Assembly: GCF_002213415.1 (NCBI RefSeq)
Contig: NZ_NJGU01000004.1
Location: 248,001 to 312,000, forward strand
Direction: 5' to 3'
DNA: 64,000 nucleotides
Source: Herbaspirillum robiniae
GTDB taxonomy: Bacteria; Pseudomonadota; Gammaproteobacteria; Burkholderiales; Burkholderiaceae_D
The position numbers and the translations under genes are program-made. The notes under the pieces were generated by a model that had not been told where the DNA came from, ran no database searches, and saw only the letters and a program-made list of their open reading frames with translations. Numbering within the stretch: position 1 is the stretch's first letter; each line of letters starts with the position of its first letter. Below are positions 48,188 to 55,909 of the stretch, piece after piece.

Positions 48188-48604
48188 GATATAAAGGGTC
48201 CATCGCAAGATGGGCCCTTTTGTCTTTTCTGCCTTCCGTTTTTCCTTCCCCTCCCTGCATTTCCGTGCTGCCCTCGTGACGTTCATGTCGGGGCGGGCCG
48301 GCCTTTCTTGCGCCGGATTGATGTTTTTTCGACAGCTGTAAAGAAAAAGCTGCAAGAGGCGAGGCCTTGCGCAGGCACGGATAAATTGGTCCGGCTTATT
48401 AACTGCCGGCTAGTTCTTCGTATCAGCAGATAATTTCAACTAATTGTCGTTATCGCCCCAAAGCCACACTCGCGCGGCTGCTTATTGACGAAAAATAAAC
48501 GCTTGCTTATGCTCCGTCTCGATCGGCAGCAGCGATTGTTTTCTCGCCGTTTAGTTTCAGCTTCTCTTCAATTTTCTCCTTCATTCAATAAAAAAGGACA
48601 TCCC
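48188..48604. other. Intergenic region of 417 bp before the export lipoprotein
   Basis: Contains the tRNA terminator at its left end, then an AT-rich leader with inverted repeats such as CCGGC/GCCGG near 48391-48409. No -24/-12 element of the kind seen before the PEP-CTERM genes was found. A short open frame running back through the tRNA on the minus strand is spurious. Confidence 0.55.
48193..48224 (+). terminator. Terminator of the tRNA-Arg transcript
   Basis: Stem AAAGGGTCCATC/GATGGGCCCTTT with a GCAA loop (one G-T pair), then TTGTCTTTT. Confidence 0.85.
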
Positions 48605-49225
48605 ATGTGGCCTCAGCTTGCGCGATTCGCAACCCTTTTGCTGGCGTCGGCATTGATTCTCAGCGGCTGCGCCAGCCGTGCTCCGGCTGTGAACCCCGAT
48701 GCCTCGGTCCAGCCTGAGGCCCGTGACTACCGCATCGGCCCCGGCGACACGCTCAACATCATCGTCTGGCGCAATCCCGAAGTGTCGCTGGTGGTCCCGG
48801 TTCGTCCGGACGGCAAGTTCTCGACCCCGCTGGTGGAAGACATCGCGGCCAGCGGCAAGACCGCGACCGCGCTGGCGCGTGAAATCGAGACGTCCCTCGC
48901 CAAGTTCATCCAGGATCCGGTGGTGACGGTGGTCGTCACCAACTTCGTCGGCACCTACTCCGAGCAGATCCGCGTGATCGGCCAGGCGGCCAAGCCGCAG
49001 GCGCTGCCTTACCGCAAGGAGATGTCGCTGCTGGACGTGATCATCGCAGTCGGCGGCACCACCGAATTCGCGGCCGGCAACAAGGCCAACGTGATCCGCA
49101 ATGTCGACGGCCAGCAAAAGCGCATCGCCGTTCGCCTGGACGACCTGATGAAAGACGGCGACATCTCGGCCAACATGACCATGCGCCCGGGCGACATCCT
49201 GGTGATCCCCGAAAGCATCTTCTGA
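48605..49225 (+). CDS. XrtA/PEP-CTERM-type polysaccharide export lipoprotein (Wza-like)
   Basis: 206-residue outer-membrane polysaccharide export protein. The signal peptide ends in the lipobox LSGC (cysteine near residue 22). The polysaccharide export domain starts at RDYRIGPGDTLNIIVWRNPEVSLVVPVRPDGKFSTPLVEDI, followed by SLBB-like segments with IRVIGQAAKPQALPYRKEMSLLDVIIAVGGTTEFA and a terminal MRPGDILVIPESIF. This short Wza variant is the one linked to exosortase A loci. The ATG at 48605 has an AAAAGGA ribosome site; upstream in-frame codons are not supported. Here it is alone, with a strong terminator, apart from the rest of the polysaccharide cluster. Confidence 0.9.
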   Translation: MWPQLARFATLLLASALILSGCASRAPAVNPDASVQPEARDYRIGPGDTLNIIVWRNPEVSLVVPVRPDGKFSTPLVEDIAASGKTATALAREIETSLAKFIQDPVVTVVVTNFVGTYSEQIRVIGQAAKPQALPYRKEMSLLDVIIAVGGTTEFAAGNKANVIRNVDGQQKRIAVRLDDLMKDGDISANMTMRPGDILVIPESIF

Positions 49226-49247
49226 TCCCGACCGGTTTTCGGACATG

Positions 49248-49278
49248 AAAAACGCCACAGCAATGTGGCGTTTTTTTT
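49248..49278 (+). terminator. Terminator of the export lipoprotein gene
   Basis: Perfect 12-bp stem AAAAACGCCACA/TGTGGCGTTTTT with a GCAA loop and eight T residues. Confidence 0.96.
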
Positions 49279-49305
49279 CGTCTGCCGCGCAGGGAAGAAG
49301 CGCAG

Positions 49306-51435
49306 TCAATCGGCCTTTTTCGGCGCGCGCGGAACGATGGCGAACTGCGGCCCGAGTCCGTAATCGGGCTTGACCGAGCGCTTCATGAACAGCTCCCAGG
49401 CAGCAGCGGCCCCGGCCGCCTCGCCGTCGACGCCATAGGCCAGCGCCGGTTGCAGGTTGGACGGGAAGCCGGTGGCCTCGGCCGAATAGCCGCTCATTTC
49501 ACCCGTGCGCAACTTGAGCGCGTCGGCCATGGCGGCGCCTGCGCAGGGCAGCGAGGCCAGCGTCGCCGCCTGGCTCGGATAGGTCGCCTGCAGCGACGAG
49601 GCGTAGGCCTGGTCGATGCCGGTGTAGAGCGGGGCGGTCGGCGTGGGCCGTACGTTGATGCTGTACATCGCGCCGAAGATCCAGCAGAAGCCCGGTTGCG
49701 TCATGCGCGCGACCGGAAACTTCGCCTTGTAGCGCAGCAGCGGGGCGGCGTTGGCAAATCCCAGCTCGGCGGCGCGGCCGACGGCGGAGGTGAAGAAGTC
49801 GTCCATCCACGGCGCGATGCCCAGCTTGTTGTTGTACTCGATGGCGTTGTCGACGTTGATGCCCAGGCTGTTGGCGTTCGCGTTGTTGCTGTAGTTGGCG
49901 TTGTACCAAGCGAGGTTGTTCGCCATCAGGCGCAACAGCTGCGGCTTGAGCGGGTCCTGGTCGGGGGTGATGTAGGCGGCGTCGGCGATATTGCGCAGGC
50001 TCCATGCCTGGTCGCGGACCTGGGCCCGGTGCACCAGGCCCTGTACGTTGCCGCGGTAGCCGGGGTTGGTCTTGAAGACCGCCCACAAGGTCCAGAACTG
50101 CAGTTCCTCGAGCTGGTAGTAGTCGCCGCTGAGCAGGTAGGGCAGGAAATTGAAGGCCGGCATGTGGGCCGAGTCGGCGACATTGGGATTGCTGCAATCC
50201 TGGCAGGGCGGAAACGCCTCGGACTTCCCGGTCTTCGGATTGATCGCGTCGCTCGCATGGCCCAGCAAGGTCATGTAGGGGTAGCTCTCCAGCGTCACCG
50301 GCCGGTCGGTCTTCTGGTCGCGATAGTGGATCGACCAGCTGCCGGCCAGGCTGGCGGTGCCCAGCGCGGCGTCGCGCGCGCGCCGGTCCATGCTCAGCAG
50401 CCAGGTCACGCCCCAGCCGGGGATCAGGCCGATGTCGGGGCGCCCGCCGGTGGTCGGCATGCCCGGGTTGGCGGCGCCCGACGCCATCGGCTCGGTCTTG
50501 GCGCCGTTCCAGCCGGCGCCGATGGCCCGCAGCGTCAGCTCCGAAATGAAGGTCTTGCGGTCGTAGTTCGGCACCGCCTTGGAGTCGATCAGGTAGGCGA
50601 CATTGCTGCGCACGTTGACCTGCGGCGCCTCGCCCCACCAGAAGACCTTGCGCCAGCGCGCGTGGTGGTAGTGGGTGAGGCCGGACCGGGCGTAGACATT
50701 GTGGCCGGCAATATCGATCAGCACATCGTAGGTGAAATTCTGCGGCGCGGCCTGGAAGGCCCAGTCGTTTTCCACCGTCGCGTCCACGCGCGTGCCGCGG
50801 CCGTCGGCGTAGTCCCGGATGGCGTAGCGCACGTGCAGGTGAGGGTGGGCGGCGCCGCGCTCGTCGAGCAGCGGCGCCGTCACCAGCCATTCGGCTGCCA
50901 CCGGTCCGGCCAGCCAGCTGCGGTAGCGACCTGCCGCCAGCGCGGGCCGGGCGGCTGCGGTATAGACCTGGCCTTCCAGCATGATCCTCACCGTCGCGTC
51001 AAAGTCGGTTGCCAGCAGCCGGGCCGGCGTGAGGTTCGCGCCGGCCGGCGCCGACGACGTGGACTGCGCTCGCGCCAGCGCGAGGGTCTGCGTCTTGTTG
51101 CCGGGGAGTACTGGAAAAATTACCGACACTATCGCGTGGCGCACCGAGCCATCGGCGTGGCTGGCCTTGATATCGACCTGCAAGGGCAGCCTGCGGCCAT
51201 CGGCCGTGACGCCCAACAGGCTCGCCCCGGGGCGCAGGTCGCCCGGCGCGAACACCTGCCCGAAGCTGACCGGCACCGCGTTTTGCGCCGCCGGCAAAGG
51301 GTTTTCCAGCCCGACGTCGGTCAGCGCGACGACATCGGTCGTTTGCGCCGCGGCCGGCGCATGCGACTGGAAAGCGGCGACGAGAAAGGCCAAAGACAGG
51401 ATCCCCCGCTGCCGGATTTTTTGACAGAAACTCAT
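49306..51435 (-). CDS. Secreted RIFT-barrel-like protein, possible polysaccharide-active enzyme
   Basis: About 709 residues with a signal peptide (about 1-30, LSLAFLVAAFQSHAPAAAQ). The mature N-terminus, VPVSFGQVFAPGDLRPGASLLGVTADGRRLPLQVDIKASHADGSVRHAIVSVIFP, resembles the RIFT-barrel domain of PcRGLX/YetA-type rhamnogalacturonan lyases. The middle and C-terminus are helical-barrel-like with many Trp and Tyr (LQFWTLWAVFKTNPGYRGNV, WMDDFFTSAVGRAAELG). A short CQDCSNPNVAD motif may bind metal. It does not carry a PEP-CTERM tail. It is divergent from a PEP-CTERM gene and sits between the polysaccharide export gene and the PEP-CTERM genes, so action on the cell's own exopolysaccharide is a reasonable inference. 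Family assignment is tentative. Confidence 0.6.
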   Translation of the reverse strand: MSFCQKIRQRGILSLAFLVAAFQSHAPAAAQTTDVVALTDVGLENPLPAAQNAVPVSFGQVFAPGDLRPGASLLGVTADGRRLPLQVDIKASHADGSVRHAIVSVIFPVLPGNKTQTLALARAQSTSSAPAGANLTPARLLATDFDATVRIMLEGQVYTAAARPALAAGRYRSWLAGPVAAEWLVTAPLLDERGAAHPHLHVRYAIRDYADGRGTRVDATVENDWAFQAAPQNFTYDVLIDIAGHNVYARSGLTHYHHARWRKVFWWGEAPQVNVRSNVAYLIDSKAVPNYDRKTFISELTLRAIGAGWNGAKTEPMASGAANPGMPTTGGRPDIGLIPGWGVTWLLSMDRRARDAALGTASLAGSWSIHYRDQKTDRPVTLESYPYMTLLGHASDAINPKTGKSEAFPPCQDCSNPNVADSAHMPAFNFLPYLLSGDYYQLEELQFWTLWAVFKTNPGYRGNVQGLVHRAQVRDQAWSLRNIADAAYITPDQDPLKPQLLRLMANNLAWYNANYSNNANANSLGINVDNAIEYNNKLGIAPWMDDFFTSAVGRAAELGFANAAPLLRYKAKFPVARMTQPGFCWIFGAMYSINVRPTPTAPLYTGIDQAYASSLQATYPSQAATLASLPCAGAAMADALKLRTGEMSGYSAEATGFPSNLQPALAYGVDGEAAGAAAAWELFMKRSVKPDYGLGPQFAIVPRAPKKAD

Positions 51436-51487
51436 AAAAATCACATTCTTTACATTTAAGTGTTTGATTTTTAAGTACTTTGCTTTG

Positions 51488-51503
51488 TGGCACGGCTGTT
51501 GCT
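51488..51503 (+). promoter_or_regulatory. Sigma-54 (-24/-12) promoter of the first PEP-CTERM gene
   Basis: TGGCACGGCTGTTGCT matches the consensus TGGCACG-N4-TTGCW at every fixed position, with the GG and GC dinucleotides correctly spaced. It ends 61 bp before the ATG. An AT-rich TGATTTTTAA box lies 23 bp upstream, also present before the 53389 gene. Confidence 0.85.
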
Positions 51504-51564
51504 TAGAAGGTGGCAGCAGCAAGTTTCCGAAAGTGTAATCCCTCCCCCTGACCGAGGCCTCCAA

Positions 51565-52239
51565 ATGAAAAAAATATTGTCCTTGCTTACATCCTGCGCG
51601 GCAGCCCTGAGTTTCATGGCCGCGGCGCCCGCATCGGCGACCGTACTGACCACCCCGTGGCAATCGGCGGAATTCAGCCTGGATAGCATCGATGCCAGCC
51701 AGAACCTGAGCTTCACCGGCTTTGACTCCACGCTGGGCACCCTGATCGGCGTGGTGATCAAGTTCACCATGAGCGAAACGCTGGTCGATACCATCTACAA
51801 CTTCACCAGCCACTTGGTTACCGTCGGCGTCCCCAACGGCGTATCGGCGACCTCGACCGTCACCGCCAGCGGCCCGCTGGGACTGCAAACCGTCAACCAG
51901 CTGACCACCACCCCTTACACGGGCACCATCGCAGCCGGCGCCAACAATCCGGTGACCGCTACCCTGAACGACGTGAATTCGGGGCCGTCCAGCATCAGCG
52001 GCAATCCCTCGAGCCTGGCGGCATACATCGGCGGCACCAACAGCGTGACCATCGCCGTGTCCAGCGTCGGCAGCCAGAGCGGTTCGCTGCAACCGGGCGT
52101 ACTGACCGGCTATGACGGCTCTTCCCGCGGCGTGGTCTACCTGCAATACATCTACGACATCCCCGAACCTGCCTCCATCGCCCTGTTCGCGCTGGGCCTG
52201 CTGGCGCTGACCCAACTGCGTCGTCGCAAGAACTTCTGA
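51565..52239 (+). CDS. PEP-CTERM sorting-domain protein (choice-of-anchor E-like), paralogue 1
   Basis: 224 residues. A signal peptide (about 1-24, cleavage after ASA) leads TVLTTPWQSAEFSLDSIDASQNLSF, an all-beta domain with GTLIGVVIKFTMSETL and SATSTVTASGPLGLQTVNQLTTTPYTG. The C-terminal sorting signal is IPEPASIALFALGLLALTQLRRRKNF: PEP motif, hydrophobic helix, basic tail. Exosortase A cleaves such signals to place the protein in the exopolysaccharide-linked surface layer. It is a close paralogue of the product at 53389. An exact sigma-54 promoter precedes it. Confidence 0.92.
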   Translation: MKKILSLLTSCAAALSFMAAAPASATVLTTPWQSAEFSLDSIDASQNLSFTGFDSTLGTLIGVVIKFTMSETLVDTIYNFTSHLVTVGVPNGVSATSTVTASGPLGLQTVNQLTTTPYTGTIAAGANNPVTATLNDVNSGPSSISGNPSSLAAYIGGTNSVTIAVSSVGSQSGSLQPGVLTGYDGSSRGVVYLQYIYDIPEPASIALFALGLLALTQLRRRKNF

Positions 52240-52333
52240 TTCCCCGGATTCAGAGGGATGCCGGTGCGCGCCGGCATCCGGGCGCCGTGCAGTGCTGATG
52301 GCGTCGCTTTATCGGAAAGAGCGGTAAAACCTG

Positions 52334-52370
52334 ATGGCAAATACAGTGTTCACTGCATTTGCCATTTTTT
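52334..52370 (+). terminator. Terminator after PEP-CTERM paralogue 1
   Basis: 15-bp imperfect stem ATGGCAAATACAGTG/CACTGCATTTGCCAT (one mismatch) followed by TTTTT. Confidence 0.8.
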
Positions 52371-52405
52371 ACAGCCAAGCCTTTTATTAATGAATAGACA
52401 ATAAA

Positions 52406-53089
52406 ATGAAACGACTTTCTCTTGGCATCTTCTCCCTGTTTGCCGTGTTCCTTTCCGCCACGGCAGCAGCCACTCCGGTGACCATCGGTTTCGACCCGCT
52501 GACGGTTGCCGGCACCGGCTGGACCAGCATCGTGCACAACGTCTCGGCGACCGAGACGTCCTACACCGAAAGCGGCTTCGTGCTGTCGACCACCGGCAAT
52601 ACGCCGGGCCAGTCGGGTTTCGGCTCGGCGCACACCGGGCAGACCGACTACTACTTCGGCTCGACCAGCCTGTTCAATGACGACACCAATGGCGGCGTGA
52701 CCGTGCTGAGCAAGCAAGGCGGCGGCAGCTTCTCCCTGATCTCGATGAAGATCGCGGCGATGACCAACACCTGGAGCTTCTACCCCGGCCAGGAATACGT
52801 GGTCTTCACGGGCCTGCTGGCCAGCGGAGGCACCGTGTCGCAAAGCGTGCTGCTGCTCAACAACACGAGCTTCCAGACGGTCGATTTCTCCGGCTTCACT
52901 GATGTGGTGTCGGTCAGCTGGGCCCAGGGCAGCGCTGCCACCAAGGCATTCAGCCAGTTCGACGACATCGTGGTCGACGCCAGCCCCGCCGCGCCGGTCG
53001 ATGTGCCGGAGCCGGCATCGATCGCCTTGCTCGGCGTCGGCCTGCTGGCGCTGACGCGCAAGCGCGGCAAGTCCGATACGGCCGCCTGA
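52406..53089 (+). CDS. PEP-CTERM sorting-domain protein, different cargo type
   Basis: 227 residues. A signal peptide (about 1-22, cleavage near AAA) is followed by a beta-rich domain (ITIGFDP-like start VTIGFDPLTVAGTGWTSI, SLISMKIAAMTNTWSFYPGQEYVVFTG, VDFSGFTDVVSVSWAQGS and QFDDIVVD), a pattern typical of jelly-roll PEP-CTERM cargo. The sorting signal is VPEPASIALLGVGLLALTRKRGKSDTAA. It is not related to its two neighbours outside the tail. No -24/-12 element was found upstream of it, unlike its neighbours. Function unknown; surface-exposed matrix protein presumed. Confidence 0.9.
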   Translation: MKRLSLGIFSLFAVFLSATAAATPVTIGFDPLTVAGTGWTSIVHNVSATETSYTESGFVLSTTGNTPGQSGFGSAHTGQTDYYFGSTSLFNDDTNGGVTVLSKQGGGSFSLISMKIAAMTNTWSFYPGQEYVVFTGLLASGGTVSQSVLLLNNTSFQTVDFSGFTDVVSVSWAQGSAATKAFSQFDDIVVDASPAAPVDVPEPASIALLGVGLLALTRKRGKSDTAA

Positions 53090-53171
53090 TCGGACAGCCG
53101 CCAGCTTGTTGCGACAGCGGTTCGCATGAGCTGGAGAGGATGCGCAAGCGGCTTTGCCTCTCCCGGAAATT

Positions 53172-53202
53172 GGGCGCCTTCGGCAACGAGGGCGCCCTTT
53201 TC
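53172..53202 (+). terminator. Terminator after the second PEP-CTERM gene
   Basis: Stem GGGCGCC/GGCGCCC with a twelve-base loop followed by TTTT. Confidence 0.65.
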
Positions 53203-53316
53203 ATTGGCGGCTCAATGCGAGAGGGGCGGGTGGCCAGGCTGTCGGGATTCCTTACAAAGTCTTGACGATTTTTCATGGCCACTTCGTAAGTCAATGATTT
53301 TTAATAGAATTTTTTC

Positions 53317-53332
53317 TGGCCCGGTATTTGCT
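53317..53332 (+). promoter_or_regulatory. Sigma-54 (-24/-12) promoter of the third PEP-CTERM gene
   Basis: TGGCCCGGTATTTGCT fits TGGCACG-N4-TTGCW with one mismatch (position 5). It lies 56 bp before the ATG, with a TGATTTTTAA box 22 bp upstream as in paralogue 1. Confidence 0.8.
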
Positions 53333-53388
53333 AATAAGGGTAGGAAAGCCAATTTGGCTGCCTACTTCAAGTGAATCGAGGAATGTTC

Positions 53389-54069
53389 ATGAAAAAGAAA
53401 ATCGTCTCGCTGCTGTCCGCCTTCGCCGCCACCTTCGCGCTGCTGGGGCCTGCTCCCGCATCCGCCACGGTGCTGACCACCGACTGGCAATCCGCTTCGT
53501 TCAATTTCAGCTCGGTCAATGCCAGCGCCAATCTCGCATTCGACGGCTTCAACTCCAGCCTGGGCAGCCTGATCGGCGTCGTGATCAAGTTCACGCTCAA
53601 TGAAGTCCTGAACGATCGCGCGTTCAACTTCTCCGACAGCCCAGCCCAGGTCGGCGCCCCGAACCCGGTGAGCGCAACCTCCACCATTACCGCCAGCGGT
53701 CCGCTGGGCCTGACCAGCGTCAACCAGCTGACCACTCCCGGTTATACCGGCACGGTCGCAAGCGGCCTGACCACCATCGGCAGCGCCAGCCTGACCAACT
53801 TCCTGGTTGGCCCGGTGCAGCTCAACGGCAACCCGGTTTCCCTGGCCAACTACATCGGCGGCACCAACAGCGTCACCATTGCCATGACCGGTGCCGGTAC
53901 GCAAAACGGCTCGCTGTCGCCGGACGTGATGACCGGCTACCTGGGAACTGCCAGCGGCATCGTCTACCTGCAGTACATCTATGCCATCCCGGAACCGGCC
54001 GCGATCGCCGTGTTCGCAATGGGCCTGCTGCTGTTGAGCGTGGCGATGTGGCGTCGTCGCCAGCAGTAA
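53389..54069 (+). CDS. PEP-CTERM sorting-domain protein (choice-of-anchor E-like), paralogue 2
   Basis: 226 residues. Highly similar throughout to the product at 51565: the same MKK-start signal peptide ending PASA, TVLTTDWQSASFNFSSV, LGSLIGVVIKFTLNEVL, VSATSTITASGPLGLTSVNQLTT and YIGGTNSVTIAM. The sorting signal is IPEPAAIAVFAMGLLLLSVAMWRRRQQ, with a longer hydrophobic part. The start at 53389 has a GAGG ribosome site; a GTG at 53371 is less likely. The preserved promoter and coding similarity indicate tandem duplication with the other cargo gene in between. It ends at a bidirectional terminator. Confidence 0.92.
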   Translation: MKKKIVSLLSAFAATFALLGPAPASATVLTTDWQSASFNFSSVNASANLAFDGFNSSLGSLIGVVIKFTLNEVLNDRAFNFSDSPAQVGAPNPVSATSTITASGPLGLTSVNQLTTPGYTGTVASGLTTIGSASLTNFLVGPVQLNGNPVSLANYIGGTNSVTIAMTGAGTQNGSLSPDVMTGYLGTASGIVYLQYIYAIPEPAAIAVFAMGLLLLSVAMWRRRQQ

Positions 54070-54088
54070 GCGGCGCGCAGGGCACAAC

Positions 54089-54116
54089 AAAAAAGGCATC
54101 TTCGGATGCCTTTTTT
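54089..54116. terminator. Bidirectional terminator between PEP-CTERM gene and hydrolase 1
   Basis: Perfect 12-bp stem AAAAAAGGCATC/GATGCCTTTTTT with a TTCG loop; T- or A-rich on both sides. Confidence 0.95.
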
Positions 54117-54168
54117 CATGTCCGCGAGGTGCGGCAACGGTCCTGCGATGATTGGACGAAATGCCGCG

Positions 54169-55044
54169 CTAGCGCCGCCGGGCGCGCATCCAGGTGATGA
54201 CCGCGGCGGCGACCTGGTCGCGCCAGTCGCGGGTCGAGAAGGTGTGATTGGCGTCGGCCAGCTCCAGGCGCTCGCTGCGCGGAGGATGCTGCAAGGCATG
54301 CCAGCGGCTGCCGGGAACGGCCAGGTCGGCGAACTCGCGCGCGGTCAGGTCGTTGCCGCAGAGGACCAGCAGCACCGGACCGCGAAAACGCTCATAGGCT
54401 TGCCGCAGCCGGTCTGGCAGCGATGGCGGGGCATCCTGGCCGGGGGCGCTGTCGGCCGCGCGCCGCAACTGGGCGATGAAGGAGCGCAGCGCGCCGGCGG
54501 CGTTGAAGCGGCCGCGCAGGATCTTGCCCCACAGCGCCTTGCTGAACAGGTGCGAGCGATAGTAGTGGCGCAGATAGGCCTGGGCCTGTCCCGACTCCGT
54601 CCTGGCCCAGGGATTGACCAGCGCCATGCCGTCGACGCGGCGGTCGTGCGCGGCATGCAGCAATGCCGCGGAAGCGCCGTCGCACAGGCCCCACAGCGTC
54701 ACCCCGGCCAGGCTGGGTACCTCCTGCATGAAGTGCGTCAGGGCGCAGTCGATGTCGGCGCCGACGGACTCGAAATCGCGCTGCTCGCCCTCGCTGTCGC
54801 CCATGCCGCGAAAGTCGAAGCGCAGCACCGCGATGCCGGCCGCGGCGAAGGCGCGCGCCAGCAATGTGAATTGGCGATGGCTGCCGGCACGGTACTGGGC
54901 GCCGCCCACCAGCATCAGGATGCCTTGCGTCGGCGCCGCGGCGGGCAGGCTCAGCACGCCGACCAGCCGCTCGCCGTGGCAATCGAAGTGGCAGGCGCGC
55001 TCTTCGTAGTCGACCGCCTCCATGGAAGCTATCGCATCAGGCAT
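54169..55044 (-). CDS. Exosortase A system-associated hydrolase 1
   Basis: 291 residues, alpha/beta hydrolase of the group found only beside exosortase A genes (TIGR03100 type, by recall). Landmarks are the oxyanion-side LMLVGGAQYRAGSHRQFTLLARAFAAAGIAVLRFDFRGMGDSEG, the nucleophile elbow WGLCDGASAALL, where a cysteine takes the serine place, and the late LELADANHTFSTRDWRDQ with the histidine. No signal peptide, so it is cytoplasmic. It overlaps hydrolase 2 by 8 bp and is the last gene of the cluster. The reaction is unknown; a role in handling acyl-ACP or polysaccharide acyl decoration is an inference from the adjacent ACP gene. Confidence 0.92.
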   Translation of the reverse strand: MPDAIASMEAVDYEERACHFDCHGERLVGVLSLPAAAPTQGILMLVGGAQYRAGSHRQFTLLARAFAAAGIAVLRFDFRGMGDSEGEQRDFESVGADIDCALTHFMQEVPSLAGVTLWGLCDGASAALLHAAHDRRVDGMALVNPWARTESGQAQAYLRHYYRSHLFSKALWGKILRGRFNAAGALRSFIAQLRRAADSAPGQDAPPSLPDRLRQAYERFRGPVLLVLCGNDLTAREFADLAVPGSRWHALQHPPRSERLELADANHTFSTRDWRDQVAAAVITWMRARRR

Positions 55045-55909
55045 CGCGAAGACCCTCCAGCGCCAGCGCGCAACTCAACTCGATCAGGGGCTGGCAGCTT
55101 GTGATCTCGGGCGTGGACCAGAATGCCGGTCCGGCTACCTGGTGCAGGCGCGCCGGCGCCTGCCGCGCGTGCCATTGCTCGAGTACCGCGCTCTGGGCGG
55201 GAGCGGGCGGGGCGTCGGCATCGCGCACCACCTCCAGCCAGTGGCAGGGAATGGGCGGCGGCGTCAGCGCCGATGCCTGCAGCGCGTCGATGGCATGCGC
55301 CAGCGCCGGATTGAGGTCGTAGCCGGCGATTTCCAGCATCTGTCCGGCCTCCAGCTGCGCGCGCAGGTCCTTCACGCCGCCGGCGGGAGCGCCCTGGCCA
55401 TGCGCGCCGGTCAGTCCGGCGGCCAGGCGCAGGCGCAGGAACTGGGTCATGAAGGATTTTCCGTCGAGCACCGGGTTCCACAGCAGCAGCGCATCGACTT
55501 CATGCGGCTGCATGCGCGCCACGTCCAGCGCCAGCAGGGCGCCCAGGCGCAGGCCCCAGAGCCCGACCGGGGCCTGCAGCTGCGAGCGCAGCCAGCGCAG
55601 CGCCAGCAAGACGTCCGCCTGCCATTGGGGCCAGGTGGCATCGCCGCTGTCGCCGCTGCTGTCGCCGCAGCCGAGAAGATCGATCACCAGCACGCCGAAC
55701 CCGGCCTCGGCCAGCGCCGCAGCCTGCAAGGATGCCATGCGGCGGCTGCGGTTCATTTCCTCGGCAAACGGCTGCACATAGACGAAACCGCCGCGGCAAG
55801 CGCGCCCGGGCGCCGGCGCGTGATACAGGCAGAAGCGCGCTCCCGGCGTCGCCGGCAGGAACATCGGCAGCATCGACGATCGCGGCAGGCGTCCGGCTTG
55901 CCCGCTCAT
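55037..55909 (-). CDS. Exosortase A system-associated hydrolase 2
   Basis: 290 residues, the companion hydrolase (TIGR03101 type, by recall). It has GGFVYVQPFAEEMNRSRRMASLQAAALAEAGFGVLVIDLLGCGDSSGDSGDATW as its hallmark. At the nucleophile elbow the sequence is LWGLRLGALLAL, with an arginine where a serine or cysteine is expected, which is also the family pattern as far as I recall, so catalysis may differ or be absent. It overlaps hydrolase 1 (8 bp) and the ACP gene (4 bp). Cytoplasmic. The pair of hydrolases and the ACP are conserved together in exosortase A loci. Confidence 0.92.
   Translation of the reverse strand: MSGQAGRLPRSSMLPMFLPATPGARFCLYHAPAPGRACRGGFVYVQPFAEEMNRSRRMASLQAAALAEAGFGVLVIDLLGCGDSSGDSGDATWPQWQADVLLALRWLRSQLQAPVGLWGLRLGALLALDVARMQPHEVDALLLWNPVLDGKSFMTQFLRLRLAAGLTGAHGQGAPAGGVKDLRAQLEAGQMLEIAGYDLNPALAHAIDALQASALTPPPIPCHWLEVVRDADAPPAPAQSAVLEQWHARQAPARLHQVAGPAFWSTPEITSCQPLIELSCALALEGLRDA

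Noticed and set aside
48143-48355. 70-codon minus-strand ORF ending GWQESNPRPLGS
   Set aside because: It reads antisense through tRNA-Arg; this C-terminal string is a well-known artefact of annotating across such tRNAs.
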